Assembly: GCF_004210375.1 (NCBI RefSeq)
Contig: NW_027467782.1
Span: 32,725,771-32,789,770, forward strand
Source of the DNA: Tachypleus tridentatus
Taxonomy: Eukaryota; Arthropoda; Merostomata; Xiphosura; Limulidae
Length of the DNA stretch: 64,000 nucleotides
Direction: 5' to 3'
Positions 27,901 through 41,237 of this stretch are shown piece by piece (positions within the stretch are counted from its first letter, which is position 1; every line of letters begins with the position of its first letter). The notes under the pieces were generated by a model. It was not told the DNA's origin. It searched no databases and saw only the letters and a list, made by a program, of their open reading frames with translations. Made by a program: the position numbers and the translations under genes.

Positions 27901-30900
27901 CTAGACACTACTACTACCAGAATGGATGATGATAATGTGAAGCTGTGCCAGATACACCCACTCAGGTAGGTTTGTAAGGCACTAGACACTACTACTACCA
28001 GAATGGATGATGATAATGTGAAGCTGTGCCAGATACACCCACTCAGGTAGGTTTGTAAGGCACTAGACACTACTACTACCAGAATGGATGATGATAATGT
28101 GAAGCTGTGCCAGATACACCCACTCAGGTAGGTTTGTAAGGCACTAGACACTACTACTACCAGAATGGATGATGATAATGTGAAGCTGTGCCAGATACAC
28201 CCACTCAGGTAGGTTTGTAAGGCACTAGACACTACTACTACCAGAATGGATGATGATAATGTGAAGCTGTGCCAGATACACCCACTCAGGTAGGTTTGTA
28301 AGGCACTAGACACTACTACTACCAGAATGGATGATGATAATGTGAAGCTGTGCCAGATACACCCACTCAGGTAGGTTTGTAAGGCACTAGACACTACTAC
28401 TACCAGAATGGATGATGATAATGTGAAGCTGTGCCAGATACACCCACTCAGGTAGGTTTGTAAGGCACTAGACACTACTACTACCAGAATGGATGATGAT
28501 AATGTGAAGCTGTGCCAGATACACCCACTCAGGTAGGTTTGTAAGGCACTAGACACTACTACTACCAGAATGGATGATGATAATGTGAAGCTGTGCCAGA
28601 TACACCCACTCAGGTAGGTTTGTAAGGCACTAGACACTACTACTACCAGAATGGATGATGATAATGTGAAGCTGTGCCAGATACACCCACTCAGGTAGGT
28701 TTGTAAGGCACTAGACACTACTACTACCAGAATGGATGATGATAATGTGAAGCTGTGCCAGATACACCCACTCAGGTAGGTTTGTAAGGCACTAGACACT
28801 ACTACTACCAGAATGGATGATGATAATGTGAAGCTGTGCCAGATACACCCACTCAGGTAGGTTTGTAAGGCACTAGACACTACTACTACCAGAATGGATG
28901 ATGATAATGTGAAGCTGTGCCAGATACACCCACTCAGGTAGGTTTGTAAGGCACTAGACACTACTACTACCAGAATGGATGATGATAATGTGAAGCTGTG
29001 CCAGATACACCCACTCAGGTAGGTTTGTAAGGCACTAGACACTACTACTACCAGAATGGATGATGATAATGTGAAGCTGTGCCAGATACACCCACTCAGG
29101 TAGGTTTGTAAGGCACTAGACACTACTACTACCAGAATGGATGATGATAATGTGAAGCTGTGCCAGATACACCCACTCAGGTAGGTTTGTAAGGCACTAG
29201 ACACTACTACTACCAGAATGGATGATGATAATGTGAAGCTGTGCCAGATACACCCACTCAGGTAGGTTTGTAAGGCACTAGACACTACTACTACCAGAAT
29301 GGATGATGATAATGTGAAGCTGTGCCAGATACACCCACTCAGGTAGGTTTGTAAGGCACTAGACACTACTACTACCAGAATGGATGATGATAATGTGAAG
29401 CTGTGCCAGATACACCCACTCAGGTAGGTTTGTAAGGCACTAGACACTACTACTACCAGAATGGATGATGATAATGTGAAGCTGTGCCAGATACACCCAC
29501 TCAGGTAGGTTTGTAAGGCACTAGACACTACTACTACCAGAATGGATGATGATAATGTGAAGCTGTGCCAGATACACCCACTCAGGTAGGTTTGTAAGGC
29601 ACTAGACACTACTACTACCAGAATGGATGATGATAATGTGAAGCTGTGCCAGATACACCCACTCAGGTAGGTTTGTAAGGCACTAGACACTACTACTACC
29701 AGAATGGATGATGATAATGTGAAGCTGTGCCAGATACACCCACTCAGGTAGGTTTGTAAGGCACTAGACACTACTACTACCAGAATGGATGATGATAATG
29801 TGAAGCTGTGCCAGATACACCCACTCAGGTAGGTTTGTAAGGCACTAGACACTACTACTACCAGAATGGATGATGATAATGTGAAGCTGTGCCAGATACA
29901 CCCACTCAGGTAGGTTTGTAAGGCACTAGACACTACTACTACCAGAATGGATGATGATAATGTGAAGCTGTGCCAGATACACCCACTCAGGTAGGTTTGT
30001 AAGGCACTAGACACTACTACTACCAGAATGGATGATGATAATGTGAAGCTGTGCCAGATACACCCACTCAGGTAGGTTTGTAAGGCACTAGACACTACTA
30101 CTACCAGAATGGATGATGATAATGTGAAGCTGTGCCAGATACACCCACTCAGGTAGGTTTGTAAGGCACTAGACACTACTACTACCAGAATGGATGATGA
30201 TAATGTGAAGCTGTGCCAGATACACCCACTCAGGTAGGTTTGTAAGGCACTAGACACTACTACTACCAGAATGGATGATGATAATGTGAAGCTGTGCCAG
30301 ATACACCCACTCAGGTAGGTTTGTAAGGCACTAGACACTACTACTACCAGAATGGATGATGATAATGTGAAGCTGTGCCAGATACACCCACTCAGGTAGG
30401 TTTGTAAGGCACTAGACACTACTACTACCAGAATGGATGATGATAATGTGAAGCTGTGCCAGATACACCCACTCAGGTAGGTTTGTAAGGCACTAGACAC
30501 TACTACTACCAGAATGGATGATGATAATGTGAAGCTGTGCCAGATACACCCACTCAGGTAGGTTTGTAAGGCACTAGACACTACTACTACCAGAATGGAT
30601 GATGATAATGTGAAGCTGTGCCAGATACACCCACTCAGGTAGGTTTGTAAGGCACTAGACACTACTACTACCAGAATGGATGATGATAATGTGAAGCTGT
30701 GCCAGATACACCCACTCAGGTAGGTTTGTAAGGCACTAGACACTACTACTACCAGAATGGATGATGATAATGTGAAGCTGTGCCAGATACACCCACTCAG
30801 GTAGGTTTGTAAGGCACTAGACACTACTACTACCAGAATGGATGATGATAATGTGAAGCTGTGCCAGATACACCCACTCAGGTAGGTTTGTAAGGCACTA

Positions 30901-32900
30901 GACACTACTACTACCAGAATGGATGATGATAATGTGAAGCTGTGCCAGATACACCCACTCAGGTAGGTTTGTAAGGCACTAGACACTACTACTACCAGAA
31001 TGGATGATGATAATGTGAAGCTGTGCCAGATACACCCACTCAGGTAGGTTTGTAAGGCACTAGACACTACTACTACCAGAATGGATGATGATAATGTGAA
31101 GCTGTGCCAGATACACCCACTCAGGTAGGTTTGTAAGGCACTAGACACTACTACTACCAGAATGGATGATGATAATGTGAAGCTGTGCCAGATACACCCA
31201 CTCAGGTAGGTTTGTAAGGCACTAGACACTACTACTACCAGAATGGATGATGATAATGTGAAGCTGTGCCAGATACACCCACTCAGGTAGGTTTGTAAGG
31301 CACTAGACACTACTACTACCAGAATGGATGATGATAATGTGAAGCTGTGCCAGATACACCCACTCAGGTAGGTTTGTAAGGCACTAGACACTACTACTAC
31401 CAGAATGGATGATGATAATGTGAAGCTGTGCCAGATACACCCACTCAGGTAGGTTTGTAAGGCACTAGACACTACTACTACCAGAATGGATGATGATAAT
31501 GTGAAGCTGTGCCAGATACACCCACTCAGGTAGGTTTGTAAGGCACTAGACACTACTACTACCAGAATGGATGATGATAATGTGAAGCTGTGCCAGATAC
31601 ACCCACTCAGGTAGGTTTGTAAGGCACTAGACACACTACTACCAGAATGGATGATGATAATGTGAAGCTGTGCCAGATACACCCACTCAGGTAGGTTTGT
31701 AAGGCACTAGACACTACTACTACCAGAATGGATGATGATAATGTGAAGCTGTGCCAGATACACCCACTCAGGTAGGTTTGTAAGGCACTAGACACTACTA
31801 CTACCAGAATGGATGATGATAATGTGAAGCTGTGCCAGATACACCCACTCAGGTAGGTTTGTAAGGCACTAGACACTACTACTACCAGAATGGATGATGA
31901 TAATGTGAAGCTGTGCCAGATACACCCACTCAGGTAGGTTTGTAAGGCACTAGACACTACTACTACCAGAATGGATGATGATAATGTGAAGCTGTGCCAG
32001 ATACACCCACTCAGGTAGGTTTGTAAGGCACTAGACACTACTACTACCAGAATGGATGATGATAATGTGAAGCTGTGCCAGATACACCCACTCAGGTAGG
32101 TTTGTAAGGCACTAGACACTACTACTACCAGAATGGATGATGATAATGTGAAGCTGTGCCAGATACACCCACTCAGGTGAGGTTTGTAAGGCACTAGACA
32201 CTACTACTACTACCAGAATGGATGATGATAATGTGAAGCTGTGCCAGATACACCCACTCAGGTAGGTTTGTAAGGCACTAGACACTACTACTACCAGAAT
32301 GGATGATGATAATGTGAAGCTGTGCCAGATACACCCACTCAGGTAGGTTTGTAAGGCACTAGACACTACTACTACCAGAATGGATGATGATAATGTGAAG
32401 CTGTGCCAGATACACCCACTCAGGTAGGTTTGTAAGGCACTAGACACTACTACTACCAGAATGGATGATGATAATGTGAAGCTGTGCCAGATACACCCAC
32501 TCAGGTAGGTTTGTAAGGCACTAGACACTACTACTACCAGAATGGATGATGATAATGTGAAGCTGTGCCAGATACACCCACTCAGGTAGGTTTGTAAGGC
32601 ACTAGACACTACTACTACCAGAATGGATGATGATAATGTGAAGCTGTGCCAGATACACCCACTCAGGTAGGTTTGTAAGGCACTAGACACTACTACTACC
32701 AGAATGGATGATGATAATGTGAAGCTGTGCCAGATACACCCACTCAGGTAGGTTTGTAAGGCACTAGACACTACTACTACCAGAATGGATGATGATAATG
32801 TGAAGCTGTGCCAGATACACCCACTCAGGTAGGTTTGTAAGGCACTAGACACTACTACTACCAGAATGGATGATGATAATGTGAAGCTGTGCCAGATACA
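7000..32900. repeat. near-uniform core of the satellite array
   Basis: By eye I see essentially no single-base substitutions between monomers over about 26 kb. What changes are occasional scrambled units with insertions, deletions or rearranged pieces (for example 7770-7810, 8465-8500, 11068-11115, 17805-17885, 18070-18135, 18541-18590, 26743-26760 and 27545-27570). Such uniformity means either very recent amplification or consensus collapse in the assembly. Confidence 0.75.
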
Positions 32901-35900
32901 CCCACTCAGGTAGGTTTGTAAGGCACTAGACACTACTACTACCAGAATGGATGATGATAATGTGAAGCTGTGCCAGATACACCCACTCAGGTAGGTTTGT
33001 AAGGCACTAGACACCACTACTACCAGAATGGATGATGATAATGTGAAGCTGTGCCAGATACACCCACTCAGGTAGGTTTGTAAGGCACTAGACACTACTA
33101 CTACCAGAATGGATGATGATAATGTGAAGCTGTGCCAGATACACCCACTCAGGTAGGTTTGTAAGGCACTAGACACTACTACTACCAGAATGGATGATGA
33201 TAATGTGAAGCTGTGCCAGATACACCCACTCAGGTAGGTTTGTAAGGCACTAGACACTACTACTACCAGAATGGATGATGATAATGTGAAGCTGTGCCAG
33301 ATACACCCACTCAGGTAGGTTTGTAAGGCACTAGACACTACTACTACCAGAATGGATGATGATAATGTGAAGCTGTGCCAGATACACCCACTCAGGTAGG
33401 TTTGTAAGGCACTAGACACTACTACTACCAGAATGGATGATGATAATGTGAAGCTGTGCCAGATACACCCACTCAGGTAGGTTTGTAAGGCACTAGACAC
33501 TACTACTACCAGAATGGATGATGATAATGTGAAGCTGTGCCAGATACACCCACTCAGGTAGGTTTGTAAGGCACTAGACACTACTACTACCAGAATGGAT
33601 GATGATAATGTGAAGCTGTGCCAGATACACCCACTCAGGTAGGTTTGTAAGGCACTAGACACTACTACTACCAGAATGGATGATGATAATGTGAAGCTGT
33701 GCCAGATACACCCACTCAGGTAGGTTTGTAAGGCACTAGACACTACTACTACCAGAATGGATGATGATAATGTGAAGCTGTGCCAGATACACCCACTCAG
33801 GTAGGTTTGTAAGGCACTAGACACTACTACTACCAGAATGGATGATGATAATGTGAAGCTGTGCCAGATACACCCACTCAGGTAGGTTTGTAAGGCACTA
33901 GACACTACTACTACCAGAATGGATGATGATAATGTGAAGCTGTGCCAGATACACCCACTCAGGTAGGTTTGTAAGGCACTAGACACTACTACTACCAGAA
34001 TGGATGATGATAATGTGAAGCTGTGCCAGATACACCCACTCAGGTAGGTTTGTAAGGCACTAGACACCACTACTACCAGAATGGATGATGATAATGTGAA
34101 GCTGTGCCAGATACACCCACTCAGGTAGGTTTGTAAGGCACTAGACACCACTACTACCAGAATGGATGATGATAATGTGAAGCTGTGCCAGATACACCCA
34201 CTCAGGTAGGTTTGTAAGGCACTAGACACTACTACTACCAGAATGGATGATGATAATGTGAAGCTGTGCCAGATACACCCACTCAGGTAGGTTTGTAAGG
34301 CACTAGACACTACTACTACCAGAATGGATGATGATAATGTGAAGCTGTGCCAGATACACCCACTCAGGTAGGTTTGTAAGGCACTAGACACTACTACTAC
34401 CAGAATGGATGATGATAATGTGAAGCTGTGCCAGATACACCCACTCAGGTAGGTTTGTAAGGCACTAGACACTACTACTACCAGAATGGATGATGATAAT
34501 GTGAAGCTGTGCCAGATACACCCACTCAGGTAGGTTTGTAAGGCACTAGACACTACTACTACCAGAATGGATGATGATAATGTGAAGCTGTGCCAGATAC
34601 ACCCACTCAGGTAGGTTTGTAAGGCACTAGACACTACTACTACCAGAAGGGATGATGATAATGTGAAGCTGTGCCAGATACACCCACTCAGGTAGGTTTG
34701 TAAGGCACTAGACACTACTACTACCAGAATGGATGATGATAATGTGAAGCTGTGCCAGATACACCCACTCAGGTAGGTTTGTAAGGCACTAGACACTACT
34801 ACTACCAGAATGGATGATGATAATGTGAAGCTGTGCCAGATACACCCACTCAGGTAGGTTTGTAAGGCACTAGACACTACTACTACCAGAATGGATGATG
34901 ATAATGTGAAGCTGTGCCAGATACACCCACTCAGGTAGGTTTGTAAGGCACTAGACACTACTACTACCAGAATGGATGATGATAATGTGAAGCTGTGCCA
35001 GATACACCCACTCAGGTAGGTTTGTAAGGCACTAGACACTACTACTACCAGAATGGATGATGATAATGTGAAGCTGTGCCAGATACACCCACTCAGGTAG
35101 GTTTGTAAGGCACTAGACACTACTACTACCAGAATGGATGATGATAATGTGAAGCTGTGCCAGATACACCCACTCAGGTAGGTTTGTAAGGCACTAGACA
35201 CTACTACTACCAGAATGGATGATGATAATGTGAAGCTGTGCCAGATACACCCACTCAGGTAGGTTTGTAAGGCACTAGACACTACTACTACCAGAATGGA
35301 TGATGATAATGTGAAGCTGTGCCAGATACACCCACTCAGGTAGGTTTGTAAGGCACTAGACACCACTACTACCAGAATGGATGATGATAATGTGAAGCTG
35401 TGCCAGATACACCCACTCAGGTAGGTTTGTAAGGCACTAGACACTACTACTACCAGAATGGATGATGATAATGTGAAGCTGTGCCAGATACACCCACTCA
35501 GGTAGGTTTGTAAGGCACTAGACACTACTACTACCAGAATGGATGATGATAATGTGAAGCTGTGCCAGATACACCCACTCAGGTAGGTTTGTAAGGCACT
35601 AGACACCACTACTACCAGAAGGGCTGATGATAATGTGAAGCTGTGCCAGATACACCCACTCAGGTAGGTTTGTAAGGCACTAGACACTACTACTACCAGA
35701 ATGGATGATGATAATGTGAAGCTGTGCCAGATACACCCACTCAGGTAGGTTTGTAAGGCACTAGACACTACTACTACCAGAATGGATGATGATAATGTGA
35801 AGCTGTGCCAGATACACCCACTCAGGTAGGTTTGTAAGGCACTAGACACCACTACTACCAGAATGGATGATGATAATGTGAAGCTGTGCCAGATACACCC

Positions 35901-38900
35901 ACTCAGGTAGGTTTGTAAGGCACTAGACACTACTACTACCAGAATGGATGATGATAATGTGAAGCTGTGCCAGATACACCCACTCAGGTAGGTTTGTAAG
36001 GCACTAGACACTACTACTACCAGAATGGATGATGATAATGTGAAGCTGTGCCAGATACACCCACTCAGGTAGGTTTGTAAGGCACTAGACACTACTACTA
36101 CCAGAATGGATGATGATAATGTGAAGCTGTGCCAGATACACCCACTCAGGTAGGTTTGTAAGGCACTAGACACTGTGACTACTACCAGAATGGATGATGA
36201 TAATGTGAAGCTGTGCCAGATACACCCACTCAGGTAGGTTTGTAAGGCACTAGACACTACTACTACCAGAATGGATGATGATAATGTGAAGCTGTGCCAG
36301 ATACACCCACTCAGGTAGGTTTGTAAGGCACTAGACACTACTACTACCAGAATGGATGATGATAATGTGAAGCTGTGCCAGATACACCCACTCAGGTAGG
36401 TTTGTAAGGCACTAGACACCACTACTACCAGAATGGATGATGATAATGTGAAGCTGTGCCAGATACACCCACTCAGGTAGGTTTGTAAGGCACTAGACAC
36501 TACTACTACCAGAATGGATGATGATAATGTGAAGCTGTGCCAGATACACCCACTCAGGTAGGTTTGTAAGGCACTAGACACTACTACTACCAGAATGGAT
36601 GATGATAATGTGAAGCTGTGCCAGATACACCCACTCAGGTAGGTTTGTAAGGCACTAGACACTACTACTACCAGAATGGATGATGATAATGTGAAGCTGT
36701 GCCAGATACACCCACTCAGGTAGGTTTGTAAGGCACTAGACACTACTACTACCAGAATGGATGATGATAATGTGAAGCTGTGCCAGATACACCCACTCAG
36801 GTAGGTTTGTAAGGCACTAGACACTACTACTACCAGAATGGATGATGATAATGTGAAGCTGTGCCAGATACACCCACTCAGGTAGGTTTGTAAGGCACTA
36901 GACACTACTACTACCAGAATGGATGATGATAATGTGAAGCTGTGCCAGATACACCCACTCAGGTAGGTTTGTAAGGCACTAGACACTACTACTACCAGAA
37001 TGGATGATGATAATGTGAAGCTGTGCCAGATACACCCACTCAGGTAGGTTTGTAAGGCACTAGACACTACTACTACCAGAATGGATGATGATAATGTGAA
37101 GCTGTGCCAGATACACCCACTCAGGTAGGTTTGTAAGGCACTAGACACCACTACTACCAGAAGGGATGATGATAATGTGAAGCTGTGCCAGATACACCCA
37201 CTCAGGTAGGTTTGTAAGGCACTAGACACTACTACTACCAGAATGGATGATGATAATGTGAAGCTGTGCCAGATACACCCACTCAGGTAGGTTTGTAAGG
37301 CACTAGACACTACTACTACCAGAATGGATGATGATAATGTGAAGCTGTGCCAGATACACCCACTCAGGTAGGTTTGTAAGGCACTAGACACTACTACTAC
37401 TACCAGAATGGATGATGATAATGTGAAGCTGTGCCAGATACACCCACTCAGGTAGGTTTGTAAGGCACTAGACACTACTACTACCAGAATGGATGATGAT
37501 AATGTGAAGCTGTGCCAGATACACCCACTCAGGTAGGTTTGTAAGGCACTAGACACTACTACTACCAGAATGGATGATGATAATGTGAAGCTGTGCCAGA
37601 TACACCCACTCAGGTAGGTTTGTAAGGCACTAGACACTACTACTACCAGAATGGATGATGATAATGTGAAGCTGTGCCAGATACACCCACTCAGGTAGGT
37701 TTGTAAGGCACTAGACACTACTACTACCAGAATGGATGATGATAATGTGAAGCTGTGCCAGATACACCCACTCAGGTAGGTTTGTAAGGCACTAGACACT
37801 ACTACTACCAGAATGGATGATGATAATGTGAAGCTGTGCCAGATACACCCACTCAGGTGGAGGTTTGTAAGGCACTAGACACTACTACTACCAGAATAGA
37901 TGATGATAATGTGAAGCTGTGCCAGATACACCCACTCAGGTAGGTTTGTAAGGCACTAGACACTACTACTACCAGAATGGATGATGATAATGTGAAGCTG
38001 TGCCAGATACACCCACTCAGGTAGGTTTGTAAGGCACTAGACACTACTACTACCAGAATGGCTGATGATAATGTGAAGCTGTGCCAGATACACCCACTCA
38101 GGTAGGTTTGTAAGGCACTAGACACTACTACTACCAGAATGGATGATGATAATGTGAAGCTGTGCCAGATACACCCACTCAGGTAGGTTTGTAAGGCACT
38201 AGACACCACTACTACCAGAAGGGCTGATGATAATGTGAAGCTGTGCCAGATACACCCACTCAGGTAGGTTTGTAAGGCACTAGACACTACTACTACCAGA
38301 ATGGATGATGATAATGTGAAGCTGTGCCAGATACACCCACTCAGGTAGGTTTGTAAGGCACTAGACACTACTACTACCAGAATGGATGATGATAATGTGA
38401 AGCTGTGCCAGATACACCCACTCAGGTAGGTTTGTAAGGCACTAGACACTACTACTACCAGAATGGATGATGATAATGTGAAGCTGTGCCAGATACACCC
38501 ACTCAGGTAGGTTTGTAAGGCACTAGACACTACTACTACCAGAATGGATGATGATAATGTGAAGCTGTGCCAGATACACCCACTCAGGTAGGTTTGTAAG
38601 GCACTAGACACTACTACTACCAGAATGGATGATGATAATGTGAAGCTGTGCCAGATACACCCACTCAGGTAGGTTTGTAAGGCACTAGACACTACTACTA
38701 CCAGAATGGATGATGATAATGTGAAGCTGTGCCAGATACACCCACTCAGGTAGGTTTGTAAGGCACTAGACACCACTACTACCAGAATGGATGATGATAA
38801 TGTGAAGCTGTGCCAGATACACCCACTCAGGTAGGTTTGTAAGGCACTAGACACTACTACTACCAGAATGGATGATGATAATGTGAAGCTGTGCCAGATA

Positions 38901-39660
38901 CACCCACTCAGGTAGGTTTGTAAGGCACTAGACACTACTACTACCAGAATGGATGATGATAATGTGAAGCTGTGCCAGATACACCCACTCAGGTAGGTTT
39001 GTAAGGCACTAGACACTACTACTACCAGAATGGATGATGATAATGTGAAGCTGTGCCAGATACACCCACTCAGGTAGGTTTGTAAGGCACTAGACACTAC
39101 TACTACCAGAATGGATGATGATAATGTGAAGCTGTGCCAGATACACCCACTCAGGTAGGTTTGTAAGGCACTAGACACTACTACTACCAGAATGGATGAT
39201 GATAATGTGAAGCTGTGCCAGATACACCCACTCAGGTGGTTTGTAAGGCACTAGACACTACTACTACCAGAATGGATGATGATAATGTGAAGCTGTGCCA
39301 GATACACCCACTCAGGTAGGTTTGTAAGGCACTAGACACTACTACTACCAGAATGGATGATGATAATGTGAAGCTGTGCCAGATACACCCACTCAGGTAG
39401 GTTTGTAAGGCACTAGACACTACTACTACCAGAATGGATGATGATAATGTGAAGCTGTGCCAGATACACCCACTCAGGTAGGTTTGTAAGGCACTAGACA
39501 CTACTACTACCAGAATGGATGATGATAATGTGAAGCTGTGCCAGATACACCCACTCAGGTAGGTTTGTAAGGCACTAGACACTACTACTACCAGAATGGA
39601 TGATGATAATGTGAAGCTGTGCCAGATACACCCACTCAGGTAGGTTTGTAAGGCACTAGA
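32900..39660. repeat. right transition zone of the satellite array
   Basis: Sparse variants reappear: GACACCACTACTACC at about 33014, 34067, 34147, 35362, 35604, 35848, 36418, 37148, 38207 and 38772; AGAAGGGATGATG at about 34648 and 37160; AGAAGGGCTGATG at about 35620 and 38220. I could not establish a clear higher-order period from their spacing. Confidence 0.7.
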
Positions 39661-40454
39661 CACTACTACTACCAGAATATGATGATAATGTGAAGCTGTG
39701 CCAGATACACCCACTCAATTTGTAAGGCACTAGACACCACTACTACCAGAAGAGCTGATGATGTGAAGCTGTGCCAGATACACCCACTCAGGTAGGTTTG
39801 TAAGGCACTAGACACCACTACTACCAGAAGGGCTGATGTTAATGTGAAGCTGTGCCAGATACACCCACTCAGGTAGGTTTGTAAGGCACTAGACACTACT
39901 ACTACCAGAATGGATGATGATAATGTAAAGCTGTGCCAGATACACCCACTCAGGCAGGTTTGTAAGGCACTAGACACTACTACTACCAGAATAGATGATG
40001 ATAATGTGAAGCTGTGCCAGATACACCCACTCAGGTAGGTTTTAAGGCACTAGACACTACTACTACCAGAATGGATGATGATAATGTGAAGCTGTGCCAG
40101 ATACACCCACTCAAAGAGGTTTGTAAGGCACTAGACACCACTACTACCAGAAGAGCTGATGTTAATGTGAAGCTGTGCCAGATACACCCACTCAGGTAGG
40201 TTTGTAAGGCACTAGACACTACTACTACCAGAATGGATGATGATAATGTGACGCTGTGCCAGATACACCCACTTAACTAGGTTCGTGAGGCACTAGACAC
40301 TATTACTACCAGAAGGGCTGATGTTAATGTGAAGCTGTGCCAGATACACCCACTTAACTAGGTTCGTGAGGCACTAGACACTACTACCAGAAGGGCTGAT
40401 GATAATGTGAAGCTGTGCCAGATACACCCACTCAAGTAGGTTTGTAAGGCACTG
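39661..40454. repeat. right edge of the satellite array, diverged monomers
   Basis: Variants include ACTCAAAGAGGTTTGTAAGG near 40110, AGAAGAGCTGATGTTAATG near 40151, and CACTTAACTAGGTTCGTGAG near 40271 and 40351. The last unit stops after TAAGGCACT at 40454, where unique DNA begins. These variants mirror those at the left edge, 35 kb away. Confidence 0.85.
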
Positions 40455-40645
40455 TTAGCACCTCCTGGTAAAGTAAATATATAAATGGAATTGTCAAATA
40501 TTTTACCAAAACAATACCACTCTGTCATATGTATGTTTTTATGTAAATATAAGTTTTGACAAAAAATATTAACATACTAAATCGTTACAACAACTGTTCC
40601 CACCTCCTGGAAAAGCTTTTCTGTAAAAACCAAAGCTGTTTAATA

Positions 40646-40670
40646 CAGTAAACTCTCATTGTTTCGAAGT
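40646..40670 (+). repeat. Tigger 5' terminal inverted repeat
   Basis: It starts CAGTAAACTCTC and is preceded by TA. It pairs with 43202-43226 with three mismatches. Confidence 0.9.
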
Positions 40671-41188
40671 CGCTAGAACCGAATATATCACTTGTATTGA
40701 AGTTGTTGACTGGTCCGGCCAACTGTCCATATAAATACATAGTAACAAAAGCCCCTTGAACCGAACTGCATGTATCGAAGTGTCGGCTTGTAACGATGTA
40801 TAATTATAGTCCCTAGGGTGTGAAAAGCATCAATATTACATCCTTTGTATCGAACCAGGTACAAAGATATTTATTTTTCTCTTCTTCCCTAAATTAATTG
40901 TCACCTCTGCCGGCTCCCGACCACCCGCTACGCCGCTAGCAAGTGCAATTAGTTAGTCTCCGCGCAACAATGTGTGGTGCCACCATCAAAATCTTACACT
41001 TGAGAAATAGCGGACTGCAGATGGGGTAGTAGATTAGCCTACCAATGTTTTTACAATTATGGTCAATAACACTTTAAACCCTTGCCCGCCCCAACTCACC
41101 CGCCCTCCCAGCAAAAATTAGCTTAGATATAAAATTTTCAGATTATGGCTTGAGTATATTATGCCTGGGCAGCCTGCATGCTGTGGCC

Positions 41189-41197
41189 TATAAAAGG
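41189..41197 (+). promoter_or_regulatory. TATA box of the Tigger transposase
   Basis: TATAAAAGG lies 49 bp upstream of the transposase ATG at 41238. An initiator-like TCATTA stands about 30 bp downstream near 41222. A very short 5' leader would result. Confidence 0.6.
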
Positions 41198-41237
41198 CTA
41201 ATCACAGTCAAATTAAACAGATCATTAATCATTGATC

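Larger units (their letters stand above)
3803..40454. repeat. 81-bp tandem satellite array, about 450 units
   Basis: The unit repeats at exactly 81 bp: for example GGTAGGTTTGTAAGGCACTA recurs at 5652, 5733 and on through the block. In order a unit contains GGTAGGTTTGTAAGGCAC, TAGACACTACTACTACCAGA, ATGGATGATGATAATGTG, then AAGCTGTGCCAGATACAC and CCACTCA. 36.65 kb divided by 81 gives about 450 copies. The unit is about 44% GC, richer than its flanks, and the common form has no CpG. It includes short trinucleotide runs (ACTACTACT, GATGATGAT). One minus-strand frame has no stop, which creates long but spurious reading frames. The function is unknown; a structural or centromere-like role is only a guess. 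Confidence 0.98.

Noticed and set aside
3772-40219. Long minus-strand reading frames (up to 1,895 codons) made of a 27-residue repeat
   Set aside because: They arise because the unit is 81 bp and one frame has no stop. The frames begin and end wherever a scrambled unit shifts phase. There is no promoter, splice structure or non-repeat domain.
3803-40454. CRISPR array
   Set aside because: There are no unique spacers: the whole 81-bp unit repeats. The context is a eukaryotic genome and no cas genes are present.
3803-40454. CENP-B box in the satellite unit
   Set aside because: The box requires TTCG and CGGG. The common unit has no CG dinucleotide at all. TTCG occurs only in a few edge variants without the rest of the motif.
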